From positions 1-6,932 of the forward strand of contig JAJRYU010000006.1 in NCBI GenBank assembly GCA_024275615.1: a DNA stretch of 6,932 nucleotides. Direction: 5' to 3'. A program made the translations under genes and the position numbers. Shown here piece by piece: positions 1 to 4,900 of this stretch (within the stretch, counting starts at the first letter, position 1; each line of letters starts with the position of its first letter). A model generated the notes under the pieces. The model was not told where the DNA came from, made no database searches, and saw nothing but the letters and a program-made list of their open reading frames with translations. This DNA is from Planctomycetota bacterium. GTDB lineage: Bacteria; Planctomycetota; GCA-002687715; DRQF01.

Positions 1-1
1 A

Positions 2-298
2 TCACTCTGTCATCGACCAAGATGGGAAGTAACACAGGAAGTGTGCGCAGACGAATCCACACCTGCTGGAGCCACTCAAACTCTTTATGCGCCCCTGAAG
101 CAAGAGTCCACTTCACCCGAAGAAACACCGGTAATCGTTACCGCCCAAGAGTGGTTGATACTACAAGAGTTGGACGGACGATCTTCGTTAATAGCCCGTG
201 GAAAACTCAAAGCCCCGTTGAACACCAGTGAAACAAATCTCGCATCGCTGGTGTTCAACGGGGAGGCTTGTGAGGAACTCAATCCAAAATATGGATAA
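2..298 (+). CDS. 3' part of an unrecognised plus-strand gene (5' end outside or at GTG 41)
   Basis: The frame is open from the first complete codon of the window to a TAA at 296-298, so this may be the C-terminal 98 residues of a longer protein. Alternatively it is a short gene of 85 aa starting at the GTG at 41, which has AGGAA just upstream. I do not recognise the product. The visible protein is acidic and rich in Thr, Ser and Glu in its first half, has a short hydrophobic stretch (VTAQEWLILQEL), and ends in NPKYG. No catalytic motif is visible. A perfect 16-bp inverted repeat lies inside the frame and encodes parts of its last 30 residues, which is unusual for a constrained protein. It faces the minus-strand gene group on its right, with about 240 bases of non-coding sequence between. 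It could be a chance open frame; the codon pattern is plausible but not decisive. Confidence 0.4.
   Translation, partial: SLCHRPRWEVTQEVCADESTPAGATQTLYAPLKQESTSPEETPVIVTAQEWLILQELDGRSSLIARGKLKAPLNTSETNLASLVFNGEACEELNPKYG
213..263. repeat. perfect 16-bp inverted repeat (hairpin)
   Basis: CCCCGTTGAACACCAG at 213-228 is exactly reverse-complementary to 248-263, with a 19-base loop. The pairing continues inward three more bases with one mismatch. No T-run follows on either strand, so it does not look like a standard intrinsic terminator. It lies inside an open reading frame. It could form a strong RNA or single-strand DNA hairpin, serve as a binding site, or be a small dispersed repeat. Confidence 0.75.
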
Positions 299-540
299 AG
301 CATCAGGGTTGGGACTGCTCGGCTTCAGAGAACGTCTGCTGGAATCTGCCCCTTGTAAAAGGGTGTAACCGGCAACCCGCCGACCCAAAACACCGGTTTT
401 CACGGGATTCGTGGATTCGAATTGGAGCAAATGCTCGTTTTTAACCCGCTACAAATACGAGTGCTATAAGGTTTTCACGGTTCAGAATCTGTGACGCTTC
501 CAATTGCTCGCAATTTGCCGCATCGCCACGTTGGTCAATG
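299..540. other. non-coding stretch with short repeats
   Basis: No convincing gene is visible here on either strand. It holds the left arm of the longer inverted repeat (347-384). It also has two copies of GGTTTTCACGG (395-405 and 470-480) and a weak 4-bp hairpin with a T-run on the plus strand (about 426-441, GAGC/GCTC then GTTTTT). Read on the minus strand it is the 3' untranslated region of the gene ending at 541. No strong terminator for that gene could be identified. Confidence 0.5.
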
Positions 541-610
541 TTACCCAGGCCAACGCAGTCTGCGTAAGTTGTCGGCGGGTCGCCGGTTACACCCCTTGTA
601 AAAGCGGGCA
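347..610. repeat. segment bounded by ~40-bp imperfect inverted repeats (MITE-like candidate)
   Basis: The arm at 361-384 matches the reverse complement of 571-594 at 23 of 24 positions; the core is GTGTAACCGGC. Outward the similarity continues less exactly, and the segment begins TGCCCC at 347 and ends GGGCA at 610, so its ends are inverted too. CCCCTTGTAAAAG also occurs as a direct copy at 349-361 and 592-604, so this quasi-palindromic part is flipped between the two arms. The roughly 186 bases between the arms carry no gene of their own. No clear target-site duplication is seen, so calling it a mobile repeat is inference. The right arm supplies the last codons of the neighbouring minus-strand gene. 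Confidence 0.5.
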
Positions 611-1053
611 TAATTTGGATCATCCACCATCCACGTCTCAAACTTCCAAATCTCGGCAGACTCCATGATTTGAAGTATCGCATGTGCCTCGATGTGAGCT
701 TTGGTTTGGTGAGAAGCTCTGAGCGCCTTCAACTGCTCATAATCTGTTAGTCCATCCAAGTCTAAATCATCGCTGTAAGCCACGAGCAACCGGCGCATCT
801 TTATGGTCTCTCGCTTGAGCGCCCCGATTGACCGTTGCATTGCTTTTGTGTTTTCCACTGTCTTTGCTCGCAGTGTCGCCCATTTTGAATCCCAAATATC
901 CTCGCATTGAAACAAGATCCTCACCTCTTTTGCCTGTCGCTTTGCATTGCTGTCTCTGCCTGTGTGGGCTTGCAACAAGCCAAACAACTTTTGCACCCCT
1001 TGCTTCACGACCTCGATTTGCTGTGACAACTCTTTCTCTGTTCGCTTTGGCAT
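541..1053 (-). CDS. 170-aa helical protein of unknown function
   Basis: I chose the ATG at 1053 because AGGAG (1061-1065) lies 7 bases upstream; an upstream in-frame ATG at 1086 has no comparable site. The protein (MPKRTEKELSQQ...) looks almost entirely alpha-helical, with charged, heptad-like stretches in the first 90 residues that suggest a coiled coil. Residues 96-107 read DLDLDGLTDYEQ, which has the Asp spacing of a thrombospondin type 3 or EF-hand-like calcium loop. With a single copy and no signal peptide, this may be chance. The last residues, about RFYKGCNRRPAD onward, are encoded by the right arm of the inverted-repeat segment, so the original C-terminus may have been replaced. It is the last gene of the minus-strand group, 109 bases after the preceding gene. 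I recognise no family. Confidence 0.65.
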   Translation of the reverse strand: MPKRTEKELSQQIEVVKQGVQKLFGLLQAHTGRDSNAKRQAKEVRILFQCEDIWDSKWATLRAKTVENTKAMQRSIGALKRETIKMRRLLVAYSDDLDLDGLTDYEQLKALRASHQTKAHIEAHAILQIMESAEIWKFETWMVDDPNYARFYKGCNRRPADNLRRLRWPG

Positions 1054-1162
1054 TTCTGATCTCCTGAAAAACGGTTTTGTGTTCAAGAGGAGACCCTAGC
1101 AAAAGAAATGAGGCGGGTTCAAAGCGGGTAATTCAGAAATGGGGGGCGAGCGAAGTGGACGA

Positions 1163-1567
1163 TCAATAACGCTTCCCAGCCTTGTCGCCGTAATGCCGTC
1201 TGTATGCCTCTCGCAAGGATTCCGTTCCTGTCACCCGTTCGTCGTCAGCGTGCTTTTGTTTCCACTCGTCAAACATCTGATTGTATGTCATCACATGTTT
1301 GCGAACTGCCACAAAGTCAGCGATGTCCTGTGTCGTATTCCTGCGACCCGGTTTTCCAATGATGCGACGTGGCATCGCCGACACGCCGACACAAGTGGGC
1401 AGTAACAGTAGATCGTCGGCATCGAGATCAACGTTCTCGGCCATTCGCTCAACGTCGTCGATGTCGAGGCTCATCTCCTCGAACATTCGCAGGTTGGCCT
1501 CTATGTGCTCTTCCCTAGTGATCCGCCGTGACACCCGCTTCGCTCGCTCAAGTTTGTCGTTGGACAT
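1163..1567 (-). CDS. 134-aa hypothetical protein, possible DNA-binding C-terminus
   Basis: The start is the ATG at 1567, with AGGAG (1573-1577) 5 bases upstream; the in-frame ATG at 1600 is further out and lacks a site. The N-terminus is basic (KLERAKRVSRR, residues 5-15). An acidic helical stretch follows at about 29-53 (FEEMSLDIDDVERM), then a short LLLLP hydrophobic turn. The C-terminal 40 residues (from about TYNQMFDEWKQKH to AYRRHYGDK) look like two helices with a basic end, possibly a helix-turn-helix. No enzyme motif is visible. It lies 91 bases downstream of the ParB-methyltransferase on the same strand, so co-transcription is likely. A role as an accessory or regulatory protein of the element is inference only. 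Confidence 0.65.
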   Translation of the reverse strand: MSNDKLERAKRVSRRITREEHIEANLRMFEEMSLDIDDVERMAENVDLDADDLLLLPTCVGVSAMPRRIIGKPGRRNTTQDIADFVAVRKHVMTYNQMFDEWKQKHADDERVTGTESLREAYRRHYGDKAGKRY

Positions 1568-1658
1568 TGGATCTCCTCTTCTCATCACGCCTGAATCCAC
1601 TTGGTTGATCCCGTCTACTCTCTACGAGCACTTTGATCGATGGCAGTGACAATATGTG

Positions 1659-2678
1659 TTACCGCTGGGCTGGTACTGAATCGAGAATCCATTCAATTTG
1701 AGGTGGTCGCCTCTGACGAGAACGATCCCAGACAACCCAGACCGAGCCAAAGGGTGCATGATCGGGATGGTCGCCAAAAGTTGGACGACGGCTGAAAATG
1801 TAGACCGCCTTAACAGGCCAGTCGCCGGAAAACAGTTCATGCCTCTGCACGCCTTCAAGAAAGTAGAACGGAAGCAGCATGGCGATCTTTCGCTCGGCAA
1901 CTTCCATTGCCTTCCGCACGAACTGTTCGGCCATGCTCTGTGAGTAAGGCGGGTTGGTTACAACATTTGCCACTTTGGACTTTCGGACCAGAAAATTGTG
2001 CCCACTCTTGAGGTCAGTGGCTCGCACCTTATATCCATGCTGCCGCAACACATCCGCCATTGCGCCGTCTCCGCTGGCCGGTTCGAGGATTGACCCGTCG
2101 AAGTGTTCTCGGGCGAGCAGAGCCTCTGTGACATGAGGTGGCGTTGGATGCAGCGTCAGCGGATCACCTGCGCCGTTCCCATTTTGCTGCCAATGATTCT
2201 TCGCTGACGGATACCGCTTTCCATCTTCGCCCTCCACTTCATTCACGTGGAAAAGTTTTCCACCTGCCTCAAGCTCCTTGCGAACGCTGGCGACTGTTGG
2301 GTGCGTCACTCCGAGTTGCTTGGCGATCCACCGGTTCGATCTTCCCGGTGCCTCGTTCAACTGGTCGGCAATGACGGCACGCTTTTGATCTGTAGTCAGT
2401 TGCCTTCGTGCCAGATTGAGCGCTCTTGCCAGTGTCCGCTTTTCTTCGTCGGTCAAATTGTCTTCGACGATCTCGGGGCACTCGTATTCGAGTTCGTCCG
2501 CAATCGTCTTGCGGTGCCAGCCGTCGATGATCTGCTTCTTCTCGTCAATCAGGATTGGCACCTTCACCCCGCTGACAGCGATGCTGGCCCGGAGGCCCTC
2601 GTACTGCTCGTTGGTCAAGGGCGGAAGCTGCACAATGGATTGATACACCTTGGAGCGTTTCGTGGTCCTTGTTGCCAT
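1659..2678 (-). CDS. ParB-like / HTH / DNA adenine-type methyltransferase fusion
   Basis: This 339-aa protein joins three parts. Residues about 10-85 are a ParB/sulfiredoxin-like domain with the hallmark IIDGWHRK (about 50-57). A KorB-like region with a helix-turn-helix follows (RWIAKQLGVTHPTVASVRKE, about 116-135). The C-terminal half is a SAM-dependent methyltransferase with motif I ILEPASGDGA (about 197-206) and catalytic motif IV NPPY (242-245). NPPY is typical of amino-methyltransferases that make N6-methyladenine or N4-methylcytosine. The domain also resembles phage methyltransferases with the pattern FLEGVQR. There is no large target-recognition domain and no restriction enzyme nearby, so it looks like an orphan. 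The ATG at 2678 is chosen because AGGAG lies 9 bases upstream; an in-frame ATG at 2705 would put the start inside the repeat cluster. It is divergent from the DUF5131-AAA+ gene and first in a three-gene minus-strand group. Expected role: sequence-specific DNA binding and methylation of element or host DNA. Confidence 0.88.
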   Translation of the reverse strand: MATRTTKRSKVYQSIVQLPPLTNEQYEGLRASIAVSGVKVPILIDEKKQIIDGWHRKTIADELEYECPEIVEDNLTDEEKRTLARALNLARRQLTTDQKRAVIADQLNEAPGRSNRWIAKQLGVTHPTVASVRKELEAGGKLFHVNEVEGEDGKRYPSAKNHWQQNGNGAGDPLTLHPTPPHVTEALLAREHFDGSILEPASGDGAMADVLRQHGYKVRATDLKSGHNFLVRKSKVANVVTNPPYSQSMAEQFVRKAMEVAERKIAMLLPFYFLEGVQRHELFSGDWPVKAVYIFSRRPTFGDHPDHAPFGSVWVVWDRSRQRRPPQIEWILDSVPAQR

Positions 2679-2679
2679 T

Positions 2680-2722
2680 CTGTCGAACTCCTGATAAACT
2701 GTCATTCTGTCAAACTGTCATT
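2680..2722. promoter_or_regulatory. phased CTGTCA repeats over the methyltransferase transcription start (likely operator)
   Basis: CTGTCATT, CTGTCAAA and CTGTCATT follow one another with an exact 8-bp period at 2699, 2707 and 2715. A fourth, variant copy (CTGTCGAA) is at 2680. AAACTGTCATT occurs twice, 16 bp apart (2696-2706 and 2712-2722). The cluster overlaps the predicted transcription start and leader of the ParB-methyltransferase gene, so binding there would repress it. The natural candidate for the binder is that gene's own HTH; this is inference. Confidence 0.6.
2688..2692 (-). promoter_or_regulatory. ribosome binding site deciding the methyltransferase start
   Basis: AGGAG on the minus strand, 9 bases before the ATG at 2678. 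It favours this start over the ATG at 2705. Confidence 0.75.
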
Positions 2723-2749
2723 ATCAAGATAACGACTGAAGACACACAA
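2720..2749 (-). promoter_or_regulatory. sigma70-type promoter for the minus-strand gene group
   Basis: On the minus strand TTGTGT (2744-2749) and GATAAT (2720-2725) are separated by 18 bases, a good match to -35 and -10 elements. The -10 box overlaps the last CTGTCATT repeat, and the predicted start near 2713 lies within the repeat cluster. This would drive the ParB-methyltransferase gene and probably the two genes after it. Confidence 0.5.
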
Positions 2750-2751
2750 AT

Positions 2752-2773
2752 CCAGTGGTGCGGCTCGCACTGG
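2752..2773. repeat. short inverted repeat in the divergent control region
   Basis: CCAGTG (2752-2757) pairs with CACTGG (2768-2773), and an overlapping alternative hairpin is GTGCG/CGCAC with a 3-base loop. It sits between the divergent methyltransferase and DUF5131-AAA+ genes, just upstream of the minus-strand -35 box. It may be an operator or chance. No good promoter for the plus-strand gene could be identified; a weak TTGGGA (2791-2796), 17 bases, GCGTAT is the best I see. Confidence 0.3.
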
Positions 2774-2845
2774 CAATCGACGGTCAAACTTTGGGACCAA
2801 AAACACGAAATTTGCGTATGCGATTTCTATTAGCGTTCATTTGAT

Positions 2846-2853
2846 AGGTGATC
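2846..2853 (+). promoter_or_regulatory. ribosome binding site of the DUF5131-AAA+ gene
   Basis: AGGTGATC is an exact match to the complement of the usual 16S rRNA 3' end, and it is followed at once by AC and then ATG at 2856. It favours the ATG over the in-frame TTG at 2841. Confidence 0.65.
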
Positions 2854-2855
2854 AC

Positions 2856-4808
2856 ATGGCTGAAGACTCAAAAATTGGCTGGACAGACAACACGTGGAAT
2901 CCGTGGTCTGGTTGCAACAAAGTCTCGGAAGGTTGCAGAGATTGCTATATCGCTCGGGTGATGGCACGGCAAAGACGGGAACCATTTAAGGGACCGATTC
3001 GCCAAAGCGAATCAACGTGGAAGCAGCCGCATTCGTGGAATCGCAAGGCGGCTCATTTGGGACGGATCAAAGTCTTCACTTGCAGCCATTCGGATTTCTT
3101 TCATCAGGGCGCAGATGACTGGCGAGATGAGGCGTGGGATGTAATCCGAGACTGTCCGAATCTTGACTGGCTTCTTCTCACCAAGAGACCCGAGTTGATG
3201 ATCGAGCGTATGCCGTCTGATTGGGGAGACGGCTGGGATCATGTTTGGCTCGGAGTGTCCGTTGAGAACAAAGAAGCCCTCTCACGAATCCCATTACTAA
3301 AAAGGGTTCCGGCCAAGATTCGTTTCATCTCGGCAGAGCCGTTGCTGGAACGGATATCGTTCCGTCGCCACCTAAAGAACATCCATTGGATGATTACTGG
3401 TTGCGAGACGAAGTGGATCAAGACAGAGGGCCGACCGATGGATCTTGACTGGGTTCGGGACATTGACCAACAGTGTCGTGATTATGATGTCCCCCATTTC
3501 TTCAAGCAATATTTCGATGATCTCGGCAAGTACCGAGAGGATGGCCTTCTGGATGGTGTGGCTCATCAGGACTCGCCGGAATCGAAGGGCGTGATAGTGG
3601 TGGCTGACGAACAGACGAAGCGACAGCAGGCTGCGTCGAAAACAAGGCAGAAAAAGTCGGCGGGCAAGAACAATGTGCCCAAGCCAGCGAAGAAATCATC
3701 GAAGAAGAAAGTTTCGGACACAAAGAAAGTGAAGAGCAAGACGAAGCCGAGTAGTTCGACGCCAGCGGTTGGTGATCCACAGCTTGATGAGTTCCAGAAG
3801 CGATGTCAGGGCGTCTGTGATCTCGTTCACCATGTGATTCACAATGACGATGTGACTGGGTTTTACCTCTGGGGAGGAAGAGGCTGTGGCAAAACGACCG
3901 GGATCAGTCGTGCCTTTGAGAACTTGGGCGTCAAGCCGGTTCATTTCCGTGGGACATCCACTGCCGAAGGACTCTTCGAGGCAGCAAGGGAGGCACCGGA
4001 TGGGGTGCTCTGGTTCAACGACGATCCACGCCTATTGACGGAAAAATCCGCCCAGCAATATCTCTTGGCAATGCTGGAAGGAAGCATCGACCCAAACACT
4101 GGCGAAGAACGACGGATCGTCACGAAGGCACGGGCGAAGTCAACAACGGGATCTCAACAGTTTGAGTTCAAGGGGAAGCTGATTTTTGATTCCAACGTCC
4201 CAGTCGGAAACAAGCCCACCTTGCAGGCTGTTCAGGATCGCATGGTCGTCAACCATTTCTCCCCGCACGACTCGGAGTTGGGGGCGGTCTTGCTTTATCT
4301 CGCTCGTCTTGAAGAGCGAGACCCCGGAGACCAGTACACGCTGATCCGGCTCAATCCCCGAGACTGGAAGTATTGGGAGAAGACCACCGTGAAGGAGCGT
4401 GTGGAAGTGGCCCAACACATCATCGGCGAATCAACGGTTCACAAGCGGCCTCTAACGCTACGCATTCTCACGAGCACCATCCGGTACTTCGTTGATCAGC
4501 GGGACAACGATCTTCAGACAGACTGGCGGGACGTGGTGGCCAAAGACATCACACAATTCGATGTGCAGTTCGCTCACACAAAACCGCCAAGCCGAAAAGA
4601 CAGATTGGAGAAGGATCGGGAGGAGTTGCAGATTCTTCTCGAAGACCATGAGGAGATGGGTGGGACAACCGAGAAGCGTGCCATCCAAGAACTCTGGATG
4701 GAATTGACGGGGAAGAATCAGCGTCAGTTCTTTCGCCGTCTGGGTGAACTCCCGGAGAACATGCGAGAACTCTACGAGAGCTTCCCAGATGGGCGTGGCC
4801 CGAAATGA
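2856..4808 (+). CDS. DUF5131 (phage Gp37/Gp68-like) domain fused to a AAA+ ATPase
   Basis: This 650-aa protein has two halves that normally occur apart. Residues 1 to about 240 match the DUF5131 (phage Gp37/Gp68) pattern: WTDNTWNPWSGC near the start, three cysteines spaced C20-x6-C27-x2-C30 ending in CY, then LLLTKRPE, VWLGVSVEN, RFISAEPLL, GRPMDLDWVR and HFFKQ. The family resembles radical-SAM proteins, the cysteines probably binding an iron-sulfur cluster; its reaction is unknown. Residues about 250-300 form a Lys/Ser-rich linker. The ATPase follows: Walker A GGRGCGKTT (340-348), Walker B-like VLWFNDD (384-390), sensor-1-like LIFDSN (442-447) and a possible arginine finger at VQDR (459-462). 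Near the C-terminus, about 606-633, the run LWMELTGKNQRQFFRRL looks like a helix-turn-helix. It is divergent from the ParB-methyltransferase and convergent with the recombinase. A role in ATP-driven DNA handling or nucleic-acid modification is inference. Confidence 0.88.
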   Translation: MAEDSKIGWTDNTWNPWSGCNKVSEGCRDCYIARVMARQRREPFKGPIRQSESTWKQPHSWNRKAAHLGRIKVFTCSHSDFFHQGADDWRDEAWDVIRDCPNLDWLLLTKRPELMIERMPSDWGDGWDHVWLGVSVENKEALSRIPLLKRVPAKIRFISAEPLLERISFRRHLKNIHWMITGCETKWIKTEGRPMDLDWVRDIDQQCRDYDVPHFFKQYFDDLGKYREDGLLDGVAHQDSPESKGVIVVADEQTKRQQAASKTRQKKSAGKNNVPKPAKKSSKKKVSDTKKVKSKTKPSSSTPAVGDPQLDEFQKRCQGVCDLVHHVIHNDDVTGFYLWGGRGCGKTTGISRAFENLGVKPVHFRGTSTAEGLFEAAREAPDGVLWFNDDPRLLTEKSAQQYLLAMLEGSIDPNTGEERRIVTKARAKSTTGSQQFEFKGKLIFDSNVPVGNKPTLQAVQDRMVVNHFSPHDSELGAVLLYLARLEERDPGDQYTLIRLNPRDWKYWEKTTVKERVEVAQHIIGESTVHKRPLTLRILTSTIRYFVDQRDNDLQTDWRDVVAKDITQFDVQFAHTKPPSRKDRLEKDREELQILLEDHEEMGGTTEKRAIQELWMELTGKNQRQFFRRLGELPENMRELYESFPDGRGPK

Positions 4809-4813
4809 TGGGA

Positions 4814-4857
4814 CAAACTGTCAAAGTGTCAAGATTAGATGAGACTTTGACAGTTTG
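4814..4857. repeat. 14-bp perfect inverted repeat made of CTGTCA motifs
   Basis: CAAACTGTCAAAGT (4814-4827) is the exact reverse complement of 4844-4857, with a 16-base loop. Each arm continues the 8-bp rhythm seen at 2680-2722 (CTGTCAAA then GTGTCAAG on the left; TTTGACAG then TTTGACAA on the right). It lies between the convergent DUF5131-AAA+ and recombinase genes. It could act as a bidirectional terminator, but it is AT-rich and no T-run follows on either strand. A binding site, possibly parS-like, fits better because the motif is shared with the methyltransferase promoter. Confidence 0.65.
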
Positions 4858-4900
4858 ACAATCAGGTCATCTCGGGTGCTCCGTTGAGAAAACAATCTCT

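Noticed and set aside
545..600. attC-like reading of the AAC/GTT-containing repeat arm
   Set aside because: Core spacing and the R/L box layout do not fit, and the arm is better explained as part of the inverted-repeat segment.
828..1067. 79-aa hydrophobic plus-strand frame that could look like a membrane protein
   Set aside because: Antisense to the 170-aa gene; its Leu-rich character comes from the complement of the helical charged codons. The minus-strand gene has an AGGAG site and this one does not.
767..1102. 111-aa minus-strand frame overlapping the 170-aa gene
   Set aside because: Same strand, different frame; low-complexity Arg/Gly/Lys content and no ribosome binding site, while the overlapping frame has a good one.
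2247..2732. 161-aa open frame on the plus strand
   Set aside because: It lies wholly opposite the ParB-methyltransferase gene, whose domains are clear, and has no recognisable motif or convincing start.
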